Positions 1 to 10,451 are shown, counted from the stretch's first letter. The stretch: 64,000 nt of DNA from 40CM-4-69-5 sp036556905 (GCA_036556905.1 DATBIM010000108.1:25866-89865); one strand, 5' to 3'. The notes: a model not told the origin generated them from the sequence alone. Numbers and translations are program-made.

Positions 1-1335
1 GTGCTTGCCCTCCACGACCTCCTTGAAGGACTTCACCGTGTCGGCGAGCTTCACGTAGCGGCCGGGCTGGCCGGTGAAGACCTCGGCGACGGAGAAGGGC
101 TGGGAGAGGAAGCGTTGGATCTTCCGGGCCCGGCCCACGATCAGCTTGTCCTCGTCCGAGAGCTCCTCCATGCCCAGGATGGCGATGATGTCCTGCAAAT
201 CGCGATAGCGCTGCAGGATCGACTGCACGGCGCGGGCGGTCTGGTAATGCTCCTCGCCGAGGACGTTGGGATCGAGGATCCGGGACGTTGACGCCAGCGG
301 GTCCACCGCCGGGTAGATGCCCAGCTCGGTCAGCCCCCGGCTCAGCACCGTTGTGGCGTCGAGATGGGCGAAGGCCGTGGCCGGCGCCGGGTCGGTGATG
401 TCGTCAGCCGGCACATAGATGGCCTGCACCGAGGTGATGGAGCCCTTCTTGGTGGAGGTGATCCGTTCCTGGAGCGCGCCCATCTCGGTGGCCAGGGTCG
501 GCTGGTAGCCGACGGCCGAGGGCATGCGGCCGAGCAGGGCGGAGACCTCGGAGCCGGCCTGGGTGAAGCGGAAGATGTTGTCGATGAAGAGCAGCACGTC
601 CTGCCCTTCCTCGTCGCGGAAGTACTCGGCCGCGGTGAGGCCGGTGAGCCCCACCCGCAGGCGGGCGCCGGGCGGCTCCGTCATCTGGCCGAAGATCAGC
701 GCGGTCTTTTCCAGGACGCCCGACTCCTTCATCTCGTGGTGGAGGTCGTTGCCTTCCCGCGTGCGCTCCCCCACCCCGGCGAACACCGAGATGCCGCCAT
801 GCTGCTTGGCGATGTTGTTGATCAGCTCCTGGATGAGCACGGTCTTGCCGACGCCAGCGCCGCCGAAGAGGCCCGTCTTGCCGCCCCGCGTGTACGGCTC
901 GAGGAGATCGACGACCTTGATGCCGGTCTCGAACATCTCCACTTTGGTCGACTGCTGCTCGAAGTCCGGGGCGGGTCGGTGGATCGGATAGGCCTTCTTG
1001 GTCTTCATCTCCGGCCCCTTGTCGACCGGCTCGCCGATGATGTTGATGATCCGGCCCAGCGTTTCCTTGCCGACGGGGATCATGATCGGCGCGCCGGTGT
1101 CTCGGACCCCCCGGCCGCGCGTCAACCCGTCGGTGGAGGCCATCGCCACCGCCCGCACCGTGCTTTCACCCAGGTGCTGGGCCACCTCCAGCACGAGCCG
1201 CTGCGAGTAGGAGAAGATGTCCTTCATCTCTACGCCCTCGACCTCGAGGGCGTTGTAGATGGCGGGAAGCTGCCCGGGCTCGAACTCCACATCGACGACG
1301 GGCCCGATGACCTGAACGATCTTGCCCCGATTCAT
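1..1335 (-). CDS. atpD: F1 ATP synthase subunit beta (partial, 3' end off the window)
   Basis: Catalytic beta subunit of F1, which makes ATP from ADP and phosphate at the alpha/beta interfaces. The reading frame begins with ATG at 1335 (MNRGKIVQVIGPVVDVEF) and stays open for 445 codons to the window edge, so only the last few tens of C-terminal residues are missing. The Walker A loop GGAGVGKT, the catalytic segment GERTREGNDLHHEM and the Walker B region VLLFIDNIFRFTQAGSEVS are all present. The start overlaps the atpG stop by 4 nt (ATGA), so the two are translationally coupled. It is the last visible gene of the leftward atpF-H-A-G-D operon; atpC would be expected beyond the edge. Confidence 0.97.
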   Translation of the reverse strand, partial: MNRGKIVQVIGPVVDVEFEPGQLPAIYNALEVEGVEMKDIFSYSQRLVLEVAQHLGESTVRAVAMASTDGLTRGRGVRDTGAPIMIPVGKETLGRIINIIGEPVDKGPEMKTKKAYPIHRPAPDFEQQSTKVEMFETGIKVVDLLEPYTRGGKTGLFGGAGVGKTVLIQELINNIAKQHGGISVFAGVGERTREGNDLHHEMKESGVLEKTALIFGQMTEPPGARLRVGLTGLTAAEYFRDEEGQDVLLFIDNIFRFTQAGSEVSALLGRMPSAVGYQPTLATEMGALQERITSTKKGSITSVQAIYVPADDITDPAPATAFAHLDATTVLSRGLTELGIYPAVDPLASTSRILDPNVLGEEHYQTARAVQSILQRYRDLQDIIAILGMEELSDEDKLIVGRARKIQRFLSQPFSVAEVFTGQPGRYVKLADTVKSFKEVVEGKH

Positions 1336-2213
1336 GCTTCCGCTCCTTGACGCAGCGCCTCGGCGCCGCCCACGATGTCGAGCAGCTCTTTGGTGATTTT
1401 CTCCTGCCGCGCTTTGTTGTACTGGATGGTGAGGATGTCGATCATCTCTTTGGCGTTCTTGGTGGCGGCTTCCATTGCGGTCATGCGCGCCCCGTGCTCG
1501 CCGGCCACCGATTCCATCAGGGCCCGGAACACCTGGGTGCGCACATGGCGGGGCAGAAGGTCGCCCAGGATCGCTTCCGGGCCGGGCTCGTAGAGATACT
1601 CCACCGCCGCGCTCTCGCTCCCCGCCCCGGCGGACCGCGCGATGGGCAGGAGCTGCACGCGGACGGCGCGCTGCACGGCCACGGAACGGAACTCGTTGTA
1701 GACGAGGTGCACCTCGTCTACCTCGCCCTCGAGAAACTGCGTCATGAAGAAATCGGCCAGCTCCTGGGCGTGGCTGAAGGCCAGGCGGTCCCAGAAGCCG
1801 AGCATTGTCCGCTTGATCGTCCACGCCCGCCGTCGGTAGAAGTCGCGTCCCTTGCGTCCGACCACGACCAGGGTGACGTCGGCCTGGCTCGATTCCCGGA
1901 TGAGGGCCAGCGCGTGGCGGATGATGTTGGAGTTGAAGGCCCCGGCCAGGCCCCGGTCGGCGGTGATGATGACGACCTGGCGCCGCGGCCCCTCGCGCTG
2001 CGCGAGCAGCGGATGCGCGGCCCCCTCGGGGCCGGCGGCCGAGACCAGATTGCCGAGCAGCTCGGCCATCTTGCCGGCATAGGGTCGGGCGGCCAGGATC
2101 CGCTCCTGGGCCCGCCGCAGCTTGGCCGCGGCCACCAGCTTCATGGCCCGGGTGATCTTCTGGGTCGACTGGACGGAACGGATCCGCCGCCGGATGTCCC
2201 GGAGCGTCGCCAT
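1332..2213 (-). CDS. atpG: F1 ATP synthase subunit gamma
   Basis: Central rotor shaft of F1 that couples proton-driven c-ring rotation to catalysis. The protein is 293 residues, the usual length. The N-terminal coiled-coil helix shows the family signature (IRRRIRSVQSTQKITRAMK, about residues 8-26). The C-terminal helix ends with ATKNAKEMIDILTIQYNKAR, the region that inserts into the alpha3-beta3 barrel. The start is ATG at 2213, only 6 nt after the atpA stop, and the stop overlaps the atpD start, so it is transcribed and translated with its neighbours. Confidence 0.97.
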   Translation of the reverse strand: MATLRDIRRRIRSVQSTQKITRAMKLVAAAKLRRAQERILAARPYAGKMAELLGNLVSAAGPEGAAHPLLAQREGPRRQVVIITADRGLAGAFNSNIIRHALALIRESSQADVTLVVVGRKGRDFYRRRAWTIKRTMLGFWDRLAFSHAQELADFFMTQFLEGEVDEVHLVYNEFRSVAVQRAVRVQLLPIARSAGAGSESAAVEYLYEPGPEAILGDLLPRHVRTQVFRALMESVAGEHGARMTAMEAATKNAKEMIDILTIQYNKARQEKITKELLDIVGGAEALRQGAEA

Positions 2214-2219
2214 GCCGGC

Positions 2220-3746
<1,527 letters not shown>

Positions 3747-3841
3747 CTCGTTCTCCTTAACCGGGCATGGGCACCCGGGCTCGATCCCCGGTTATTTCAC
3801 CGCTCACCCTCGGTGCTCTCTCTCCTGCCCGATCGGCGCTC

Positions 3842-4378
3842 TTACCCGCGGGCCAGGCGCTCGCGCATCCGCGCGAGCTGCCCGTCCAGGCTCGCATCCA
3901 CGATATAGCTGCCCACCTCGGCCACGAAGCCACCGAGCAGTCCCTGATCGACCGTTTCCTCCAGAACCACCTGCTTGCCGCCGAGCGCCCGGCCCAGCCG
4001 CTCGCCGAGCCGGTCGCGCTCGGCCTTCGTGAGCGGCACGGCTGTCCGAACGTGGGCGCGGAGACGACCGAGGTCCTCGTCCACGAGCTGACGAAACACG
4101 CCCGCCAGGCCCTCCAGCTGGTCTCCCCGCCCCTGCCGCGCCAGGAGCGCGACGCAATCACGGGTGAGCGGCGAGAGCCTGAGACGCGCGGCGACCTCAA
4201 GGGCCACCGCGCGCTTCACGCTCGGCGCGACCCACGGCCGCGCGAACAGGTCGCGCAGCGCGGGCGCCTGGCCGATGGTCTGAGCAACCATCTGGAGCTC
4301 CCGCTCGACCGCGTCCACCTGGCCGCGCTGCTTCGCCAGCTCCCACAGCGCGCGCGCGTACGGCCGGGCGGCGGTCAT
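3842..4378 (-). CDS. atpH: F1 ATP synthase subunit delta
   Basis: Peripheral stalk (OSCP-type) subunit that fixes the alpha3-beta3 head to the b subunits. It is 178 residues, typical for the family. The N-terminal motif YARALWELA is the usual delta signature, and the C-terminal half shows VVLEETVDQGLLGGFVAEVG followed by DASLDGQL, the conserved delta C-terminus. The start ATG at 4378 overlaps the atpF stop by 4 nt. Family assignment is secure from these motifs and the operon position between atpF and atpA. Confidence 0.95.
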   Translation of the reverse strand: MTAARPYARALWELAKQRGQVDAVERELQMVAQTIGQAPALRDLFARPWVAPSVKRAVALEVAARLRLSPLTRDCVALLARQGRGDQLEGLAGVFRQLVDEDLGRLRAHVRTAVPLTKAERDRLGERLGRALGGKQVVLEETVDQGLLGGFVAEVGSYIVDASLDGQLARMRERLARG

Positions 4379-4953
4379 CCCTTGAGCTGCCCGATGGCGT
4401 CGGCGACGACGCGGCGGTGATCCTCCTCGCGCAGGCTCTTTCTGACGAGCTTTTCGGCCACCGCGGTGGCCAGCTCGGCCACCTCGCGCCGCAGCTCGTC
4501 GCGGGCGCGGCGGACGTCAGCATCGAGCTGGGCCCGGGCGGTCTCGGCGATCCGCTGGGCCTCCGCTCGGGCCGCCTCGAGCAGGCGCTTCTGCTCCTCT
4601 CCGGCATCCTTCAGCGCGCGCTCGCGGATGCTGGCCGCCTCGGCGTGGGCCTGGCGCAACCGCGCCGTATTCTCCTCTTGCTGGCGGGCGACCTCGGCCC
4701 GCGCGGTCTGCGCCTCCTCCAGCGAGCGCTGGATCGCCTGCGTCCGCTCCTGCATCTTGGCCAGCAGCGGCCGGTACAGGAGCCGCCACAGAATCAGCAG
4801 AAGGATGAGGAAGTTCACCATCTGAACGAGCAGCGACTTGTCCAGGTTGATGAGGCCGCCGCCCCCTTCCGCGGCCCAGAGCAGGCCGGGCACGAGCGCG
4901 ACGATGCCGGCACACACGATGCCGCCCAACCATCGGAGCCTAGCGTGAGACAT
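4375..4953 (-). CDS. atpF: F0 ATP synthase subunit b with signal-like N-terminus
   Basis: Membrane-anchored peripheral stalk subunit. The start is taken at ATG 4953 (MSHARLRWLGG) because GAGGGAG lies 7-8 nt upstream; a TTG nine codons earlier has no such site. The 192-residue protein first has a signal-peptide-like hydrophobic stretch ending in AAEGGGG (about residues 7-30), then the normal b-subunit membrane helix (LLVQMVNFLILLLILWRLL), then a long charged coiled coil. Such a double hydrophobic N-terminus occurs in some deltaproteobacterial-type b subunits. No b' gene, no atpE (c) and no atpB (a) are next to it; the next gene upstream is mnmA. Confidence 0.93.
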   Translation of the reverse strand: MSHARLRWLGGIVCAGIVALVPGLLWAAEGGGGLINLDKSLLVQMVNFLILLLILWRLLYRPLLAKMQERTQAIQRSLEEAQTARAEVARQQEENTARLRQAHAEAASIRERALKDAGEEQKRLLEAARAEAQRIAETARAQLDADVRRARDELRREVAELATAVAEKLVRKSLREEDHRRVVADAIGQLKG

Positions 4954-5034
4954 GCGGGGATCTCCCTCGTCGGGGATCAACAGTGATTGTGAAAACTATC
5001 ACGCAAATTGGTGGGCGGTCAATAGTTCCGGGGC

Positions 5035-6117
5035 TCAGCGCCCGATGATTCCCCCGCCGATCACCAGGTCACCCCGATACCAGACGACCGACTGGCCGGG
5101 CGTGACGGCCCGCTGCGGTGTCTCGAATCCCACCTCGGCGCCACTCTCTCCCAGCGCCCGGACCGTCGCGGGCGCGGCCGTGTGGCTGTGGCGGATCTTC
5201 GCCTCCACGGCCATGGGCTCGGTGGGCGGTTCGCATGCGATGAAGTTGACGGACTCGGCCACCAGGCGCGTCCGCTCAAGGCCCTCGGCGGGGCCCACCG
5301 TGACCGTGTTCGCCCGGGCGTCGAGGTCGAGCACGTAGAGTCGCCGTCCCGCCGCCAGCCCGAGTCCCTTGCGCTGCCCGACCGTATAGTCGGCCAGACC
5401 GTGGTGGGCACCGAGCACGGCCCCGGTCTGGTCCACGATCGCCCCCGCCCGGAAAGCGCCGGGATCACGGCGGCGCAGGAAGCCGCGGTAGTCGTCGTCG
5501 GGGATGAAGCAGATCTCCTGGCTTTCCGGCTTGTCCGCGGTAACCAGGCCGAGCCGGCGCGCATGGGCGCGGACCTCGGCCTTCGTCAGGTCGCCGACGG
5601 GAAAGCGCGCGCCGGCGAGCTGGGCCTGGCCGAGCGGCCAGAGAAAGTCCGACTGATCCTTGCGGGCGTCCCGGCCCTTGAAGAGCAGGAATCGTCCGGC
5701 GGCCGCATCGTGGCTCACGCGAGCGTAGTGCCCGGTAGCCACGGCCACGGCGTCCCAGGCCGCCGCGCGCTGCAACAGCGAGCCGAACTTCAACTCGCTG
5801 TTGCAGGCCAGGCAGGGCACGGGCGTCCGGCCCCGGTGATACTCGTCGACGAACCGGTCGATGACGGCGCGGGTGAACTCGGCCTCGCTGTCCAGCACGT
5901 AGTGCGGGATGCCCAGCCTGCGGGCGACCCGGCGCGCATCGTCGCTGGCGGTCGTGCCACAGCAGCTCCCGAATCGCTCCGCGGCGCCGCCGGGCTCCTG
6001 CCAGGGCCACACGCGTAGCGTGATGCCCACGACGTCGTAGCCCTGCTCGACCAGCAGGGCCGCGGCGACGGAGGAGTCCACGCCTCCGCTCATGGCGACC
6101 ACGATTCGCTCGGCCAT
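5035..6117 (-). CDS. mnmA: tRNA-specific 2-thiouridylase MnmA
   Basis: Transfers sulfur to U34 of tRNA-Lys, -Glu and -Gln using ATP and a relayed persulfide. The 360-residue protein begins with the ATP-pyrophosphatase loop MSGGVDSS (residues 9-16). It has the catalytic cysteine context TPVPCLACNSELKFG, the conserved GHYARV, and the second catalytic cysteine in SQEICFIPDDDY. The C-terminus carries the beta-barrel domain (VGQRKGLGLAAGRRLYV). The stop is 2 nt beyond the first codons of the intergenic region before atpF, and parB lies 2 nt upstream, so it is probably cotranscribed with the parAB genes. Confidence 0.96.
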   Translation of the reverse strand: MAERIVVAMSGGVDSSVAAALLVEQGYDVVGITLRVWPWQEPGGAAERFGSCCGTTASDDARRVARRLGIPHYVLDSEAEFTRAVIDRFVDEYHRGRTPVPCLACNSELKFGSLLQRAAAWDAVAVATGHYARVSHDAAAGRFLLFKGRDARKDQSDFLWPLGQAQLAGARFPVGDLTKAEVRAHARRLGLVTADKPESQEICFIPDDDYRGFLRRRDPGAFRAGAIVDQTGAVLGAHHGLADYTVGQRKGLGLAAGRRLYVLDLDARANTVTVGPAEGLERTRLVAESVNFIACEPPTEPMAVEAKIRHSHTAAPATVRALGESGAEVGFETPQRAVTPGQSVVWYRGDLVIGGGIIGR

Positions 6118-6119
6118 AT

Positions 6120-6968
6120 CTACGTGCGTACCCCCAGAAGGCCGGCCAGCCGATTCAGCTCGTCCGTCGATGCGTACGTGATCTCGACGCGGCCCCGCCG
6201 CTCGTTGCCCCGAATGCGCACCCGGGCCAGCAGCGCGCGCTGCATCTCATCCTCGAGGGCAACCAGCTCCGCCGAGCGCCGGCGCGCCGGCGCCGGGGCC
6301 AGTCGCCGCTGCTCCACGCCCTCCTCGGTGGCCCGCACGGACCAGGCGTGGGCCAGGATCTCATCGCGCAGCTTCAACTGTTCGCGGGGCTCCGTCAAGG
6401 ACAGCAGCGCGCGCGCGTGCCCCATCGTGAGCCGGCCCGTGCGCAGATCATCCTGGATGGCGGCGGGCAGCCGGAGCAAGCGGAGGCTGTTGGCGATCGT
6501 GCTTCGATCCTTGCCCACGCGCTGCGCGACCTCCTCTTGGGTCCAGCCGAATTCGGTGAGGATCCGCTGGTAGGCCTCGGCCTCCTCGATGGGATTGAGG
6601 TCCTCGCGGAGCAGGTTCTCGACCAGGGCGAGCTCCAGGCTCTCCACATCGGTCGCGTCGCGCACGAGGGCGGGAATCTGCTCGAGGCCGGCCAGGCGCG
6701 CGGCCCGCCAGCGCCGCTCGCCGGCGATCAGCTGCCAGCGTCCGCCTGGCGTGCGCCGCACGATGACGGGCTGGATCATTCCGGTGGACTTGAGCGAGCG
6801 GGCCAGCTCGTCGAGGGAGCCAGGCTCGAACGCCTTGCGCGGCTGCCGGGGATTGACCTCGATCTGGTCAACGGGGATCTCCAGCAACGCCGCCCCCTCG
6901 GTGGTCGTCGCGCCGGCGGTCGATCCCAGCAGTGCATCCAGACCCCGCCCAAGCCCCCGTCTATTCAT
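6120..6968 (-). CDS. parB: Chromosome-partitioning protein ParB
   Basis: CTP-dependent DNA clamp that loads at parS and, with ParA, segregates the origin region. The 282-residue protein has the standard start MNRRGLGRGLDALLG, the CTPase boxes (ENLLREDLNPIEEA and GERRWRAARLAGL), the helix-turn-helix region (WTQEEVAQRVGKDRSTIANS) and a C-terminal dimerisation part containing GRVEITYASTDELNRLAGLL. The start overlaps the parA stop by 8 nt. Its place close to dnaA and rsmG is the usual origin-proximal arrangement. Confidence 0.97.
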   Translation of the reverse strand: MNRRGLGRGLDALLGSTAGATTTEGAALLEIPVDQIEVNPRQPRKAFEPGSLDELARSLKSTGMIQPVIVRRTPGGRWQLIAGERRWRAARLAGLEQIPALVRDATDVESLELALVENLLREDLNPIEEAEAYQRILTEFGWTQEEVAQRVGKDRSTIANSLRLLRLPAAIQDDLRTGRLTMGHARALLSLTEPREQLKLRDEILAHAWSVRATEEGVEQRRLAPAPARRRSAELVALEDEMQRALLARVRIRGNERRGRVEITYASTDELNRLAGLLGVRT

Positions 6969-7725
6969 GCCGCAAGACCTCCTTGGTCAGTTCGATGTAT
7001 GCGATCGCCCCGCTGGAGCGCAGGTCGTGCAGCATCACAGGTCGCCCATGACTGGGCGCCTCGGTGAGCCTCACGTTACGTGGAATGACTGTGTCGAATA
7101 TCTCGCCGGGGAAATATCGCTGAACTTCCTCACGTATCTGCAACGCCAGGCTGGTCCGACCATCAAACATTGTCAGGACAATTCCCATCACCGAGAGCAT
7201 TGGATTCAGGCGTTCCCGGACAAGCTTGATGGTCTTGAGCAGGTGGGTCAGTCCCTCGAGGGCGTAGAACTCGCATTGGAGGGGGACCAGGACTCGATCA
7301 GCAGCGGCAAGGGCATTGATGGTGAGAAGACCCAGGGAGGGGGGGCAATCGATCAAGGTGTACTGGTAGCGCCAGGTGAGACTTTCCAGGGCATCGCGCA
7401 GACGATGCTCCCTTCGATCGAGCCCAACCAGCTCGATCTCCGCCCCCACCAGATCGATGTCCGAAGGAAGCAGGTGGAGCGCCGGCAGGGAGGTGTCGAG
7501 CACGGCCTTATCAGCCGGTTCATTACCGAGGAGGACGTGGTACACCGTCGGGTAGAGCCCGGGCTTCCGGACACCAAGCCCGGTTGTCGCATTGCCCTGG
7601 GGATCGAGATCAACCAGAAGAGTCGGGCGCTCGGCTAGGGCGAGTCCGGCGGCCAGATTGACCGCAGTCGTCGTCTTTCCCACACCGCCCTTTTGGTTCA
7701 CTACCGCAATGGTCTTGGCGATCAA
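6961..7725 (-). CDS. parA: Chromosome-partitioning ATPase ParA (Soj)
   Basis: Walker-type ATPase that forms the DNA-bound gradient pulling ParB-parS complexes. The 254-residue protein begins with the deviant Walker A KGGVGKTTT (residues 12-20), has Walker B YTLIDCPPSLGLLTINAL and ends with the usual Soj C-terminus. The start is TTG at 7725, with GAGGTGAG immediately before it; no ATG or GTG is available in frame. Two parS-like palindromes lie 85 and 146 nt upstream of the start. The parAB pair is transcribed away from rsmG-yidC, with a 163-nt spacer. Confidence 0.96.
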   Translation of the reverse strand: MIAKTIAVVNQKGGVGKTTTAVNLAAGLALAERPTLLVDLDPQGNATTGLGVRKPGLYPTVYHVLLGNEPADKAVLDTSLPALHLLPSDIDLVGAEIELVGLDRREHRLRDALESLTWRYQYTLIDCPPSLGLLTINALAAADRVLVPLQCEFYALEGLTHLLKTIKLVRERLNPMLSVMGIVLTMFDGRTSLALQIREEVQRYFPGEIFDTVIPRNVRLTEAPSHGRPVMLHDLRSSGAIAYIELTKEVLRHE

Positions 7726-7809
7726 CTCACCTCATGAGCCCGGAGGTGGCCTCAATGGCTCAGATAACAACCCATCGGCGAAGCGATCAAGAATTTTCCG
7801 TAGTGCATA

Positions 7810-7825
7810 TGTTCCACGACCAACA
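7810..7825. promoter_or_regulatory. Candidate parS site 1 (imperfect)
   Basis: TGTTCCACGACCAACA matches the palindromic parS consensus TGTTCCACGTGGAACA at 13 of 16 positions. The left half is perfect and the three mismatches are all at the centre-right. It lies in the parA-rsmG spacer, where ParB loading sites are often found. Confidence 0.5.
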
Positions 7826-7870
7826 CCCGCCATCAAATGTATAGGTGTTTAGCCCCGGGTGGCAAGCGAG

Positions 7871-7886
7871 TGTTCCACGACGAACG
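7871..7886. promoter_or_regulatory. Candidate parS site 2 (imperfect)
   Basis: TGTTCCACGACGAACG shares its first eleven bases with candidate site 1 and matches the parS consensus at 13 of 16 positions. It ends three bases before the rsmG stop codon and lies 61 nt from site 1, in the same orientation. Confidence 0.5.
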
Positions 7887-7888
7887 CA

Positions 7889-8575
7889 CTAGACAGGCTT
7901 GTGGAGGACGGCGAAGCGCCGTGAAGTCCCCTTTCGGACCCCTGGGACGGTGTACCACTCCCCGGTTCTGAGAGAGCCGGGCTTCTCGGGTCCTGAGGCT
8001 ACGACGATACCGCCCGCCCTGGCGAACTGGGCGGCGATGGGCAAAATCTCGTCAAGCCTACCGGCGCAGCGCATCACGACTGCGTCGAAGGTAGACCCCA
8101 GGTCCCCCACAAGGTCCTCCGCCCTGGCTGAGAGAACCCGGGCACCCGCCAACCCGAGCTCTCGAATTACCGTGGCCAAGAACGAGGCCCGTCGGCGTTT
8201 CGCCTCCAGAAGTGCCATCTCTCCACCTGGCCGAACGATCGCAATCGGGATCCCCGGCAGGCCGGCCCCGGCGCCGAGATCAAGGATCGATCTGGTCTCC
8301 ATGGGAAGGACTCCGACGAACAGCAGACTATCCAGGAATAGATTCTCAACGATCCACTGCGGGTCGGTCGACCCGATCATTCGGTATACCGATCCCCACT
8401 TGACTAAAAGATCCAGATATTTAGCAAACTGGGATCGCTCGTGGTCACTCGGCGGACGCCCAAGGACCGCACGAAAGCCATCATCGAAGGGCGACGGCAG
8501 TCGGCGGGAGCTGTGGCGACTCAGGCTCGCGCACTCTCCCTTGACGCGACACGGCCCGACCGATCCATCCACCAC
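7889..8575 (-). CDS. rsmG: 16S rRNA (guanine-N7)-methyltransferase RsmG
   Basis: Methylates N7 of G527 in 16S rRNA with S-adenosylmethionine. The SAM-binding loop LDLGAGAGLPGIPIAI is clear, followed by EAKRRRASFLATVIRELGL, the usual GidB helix. The start is uncertain. No ATG occurs near the expected N-terminus, and the nearest standard starts are two adjacent GTG codons at 8575 and 8572, inside the end of yidC. They give a 228-residue protein and an overlap of about 55 nt with yidC. A CTG at 8524, near an AAGGGAG stretch, is the alternative and would nearly abut the yidC stop. Confidence 0.9.
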   Translation of the reverse strand: MVDGSVGPCRVKGECASLSRHSSRRLPSPFDDGFRAVLGRPPSDHERSQFAKYLDLLVKWGSVYRMIGSTDPQWIVENLFLDSLLFVGVLPMETRSILDLGAGAGLPGIPIAIVRPGGEMALLEAKRRRASFLATVIRELGLAGARVLSARAEDLVGDLGSTFDAVVMRCAGRLDEILPIAAQFARAGGIVVASGPEKPGSLRTGEWYTVPGVRKGTSRRFAVLHKPV

Positions 8576-10224
8576 TGCTGCAGGATCTGCAACACGTTGG
8601 ACATGAACCAATAGAGCACAAGCCCTGAGGGGAGATTCAGGAACATGAAGGTGAACACGAAGGGCATCACCAGCATCATGCGCGCCTGACGCGGATCGCC
8701 CATCGTCGGAGTCATCTTCTGCTGGATGAACATCGAGACGCCCATGAGAATCGGCAGGATATAAGTGGGATCGTAGCCGGCCAGATCGCAGATCCACAGG
8801 TCGACCCCGAACGCGCGCCCGATACAGAGGAACGGCGCATTTTGCAGCTCGACTGACACCGAGAGCGCCAGGTATAGCGCATAGAAGATCGGTACCTGCG
8901 CGACCATCGGCAAGCAGCCCCCCATTGGATTGACCCGATGCTTCCGATATAACGTCATGGTCTCTTCCTGAAGCTTGCGGGGCTCACTTCGGTATTTGCT
9001 GCGCAGGGCGTTGATCTGCGGTTGGAGCGCCTGCATGGCCTTCATCGACCTCAGGCTCTTCACCGTGAGGGGGAAGAAGAGGACTTTCGACACTACGGTA
9101 AGCAGGATGATCACGACTCCGTAATTGGCAACAAATCCGTGGAGCCAGTTCATCAGCTTCAGGATGGGCACCCCGAGCCACTCCATCGGGAGCCCGCCAT
9201 AGCGCTGGGGCAGGGGAAAGCCCCCGAAGTTGACCGTGCCCTCCAGGCCCAGGGCCTCAAGCCTGTCGTACTCCTTGGGCCCGATGTAGAAGATCACCCG
9301 GCCCTCCCAGGCCTGGCCGGGGGCGATGGTCGGGCCCGCGCGCGCTGCGATCGCGACTCGGTACTCCTCCTTACCCTCTTTCTTGTCCCCCTCGATCACC
9401 AGGGTGAATCCCGGTGACTTCGGAATGAGAGCGGCCAGGTACCAGGTGCTCCCGAGCGCGACCCACGCGCCTCCTTCGGCCTCGTGTCGACCCACCGTCT
9501 TGAGATCCTCGACGCGCTGCACCCGACCACTTGCCGCCCACACCACCTCAGTCGGAAGCTGGCCGGGGAATTTCTCCGCGGGGGTCTTTTCGTCATGGCG
9601 GTAGAGCCAGGGCAGGGAGAACGTCAGCGCCCTTGGCGAGGCGGTCGTGTTCTCCACCCGGATGTGGGCGTCGATGGTGTACTGTCCGGCATCAAACCGG
9701 AGCGTCTCGCGAACGCGCAGCCCGCCGAGCTCGCCCTGAAGAACCAGCTCTCCGCTCAGGCTCTCCCGACCCAGTTTGAGCTCTCGTGGTCCCAGGCTCA
9801 TGGCCAGCGGGTCGGCCGCGGCAAGGTCGCCTCCCGGCACGAGCCCGCGGGGTCCCAGCTCACCGACGATGACCAGCGGCTTGTCGCCGCGATAGTGCAG
9901 CGTCCACTCCTGGAGCTTGCCCCCCTCACTGCTCACCAGACCCCGGTAGAGCGGCCCGGAGACCACCGTGGTGCTCTGGGCTGGCCGCGCGACGGGTGAG
10001 ACGGACTTGACCGCCACGGCCGGAGTCGGGGCCGTCGCCGGGCTCGGGGCTGGCGCCGGCGTCGCGGACGGGGTCGGGCTCGTGGGTGGCGCCGCCGTCG
10101 GGGGAGGGGCGCTCGTCTCCGGCCCCCGAGGCCGAGGTGGCGTGAAGTAGGATTCCATCACCCATAGGTATGCGAGGAGCAGCAGGATGCTGAGGCCAAA
10201 CGCCAGCGCCGCCCGTTTCTCCAC
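8521..10224 (-). CDS. yidC: Membrane protein insertase YidC
   Basis: Inserts and folds inner-membrane proteins, alone or with SecYEG. The start is GTG at 10224 (VEKRAALAFGLSILLLLAYL), 2 nt after the yidD stop, giving 567 residues. In order: an N-terminal membrane helix, a long Pro/Ala/Thr-rich linker (about residues 30-80), a large periplasmic beta domain, and the conserved insertase core with four more membrane helices, containing VKSLRSMKAMQALQPQ and the cytoplasmic coiled hairpin. The periplasmic domain marks the Gram-negative type. The C-terminus ends in a basic stretch and overlaps the rsmG frame. Confidence 0.96.
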   Translation of the reverse strand: MEKRAALAFGLSILLLLAYLWVMESYFTPPRPRGPETSAPPPTAAPPTSPTPSATPAPAPSPATAPTPAVAVKSVSPVARPAQSTTVVSGPLYRGLVSSEGGKLQEWTLHYRGDKPLVIVGELGPRGLVPGGDLAAADPLAMSLGPRELKLGRESLSGELVLQGELGGLRVRETLRFDAGQYTIDAHIRVENTTASPRALTFSLPWLYRHDEKTPAEKFPGQLPTEVVWAASGRVQRVEDLKTVGRHEAEGGAWVALGSTWYLAALIPKSPGFTLVIEGDKKEGKEEYRVAIAARAGPTIAPGQAWEGRVIFYIGPKEYDRLEALGLEGTVNFGGFPLPQRYGGLPMEWLGVPILKLMNWLHGFVANYGVVIILLTVVSKVLFFPLTVKSLRSMKAMQALQPQINALRSKYRSEPRKLQEETMTLYRKHRVNPMGGCLPMVAQVPIFYALYLALSVSVELQNAPFLCIGRAFGVDLWICDLAGYDPTYILPILMGVSMFIQQKMTPTMGDPRQARMMLVMPFVFTFMFLNLPSGLVLYWFMSNVLQILQQWWMDRSGRVASRESARA

Positions 10225-10226
10225 GA

Positions 10227-10451
10227 TCAGTCCGTCGGTGGCGGGTCGTACCCACCAGGGTGGAACGGGTGACAGCGCAGGAGCCGGCCCAGGGTGAGCG
10301 CGCCCCCGCGGAGCGCACCGTGCCGCAGCAAGGCCAGGCGGGCATACTCCGAGCAACTCGGCGCGAAGCGGCAGTGTCGGCCCAGCACGGGCGAGAGCAC
10401 CCGCTGATAGGCGGTGATGGCATGGACGGCGAGCCGGGCCCCCGCTGTCAC
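10227..10451 (-). CDS. yidD: Membrane protein insertion efficiency factor YidD
   Basis: Small membrane-associated accessory of YidC-dependent insertion. The 74-residue protein has the family core YQRVLSPVLGRHCRFAPSCS followed by EYARLALLRHG and the conserved C-terminal RLLRCHPFHPGGYDP. The GTG start overlaps the rnpA stop codon (GTGA), and yidC starts 2 nt after its stop, so rpmH-rnpA-yidD-yidC-rsmG form one tight leftward operon. Confidence 0.95.
   Translation of the reverse strand: MTAGARLAVHAITAYQRVLSPVLGRHCRFAPSCSEYARLALLRHGALRGGALTLGRLLRCHPFHPGGYDPPPTD

Noticed and set aside
3747..3841. Regulatory RNA or riboswitch in the atpH-atpA spacer
   Set aside because: Only a short CCGGG/CCCGG inverted repeat is visible. 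It is too small and common in such GC-rich DNA to support a functional claim.
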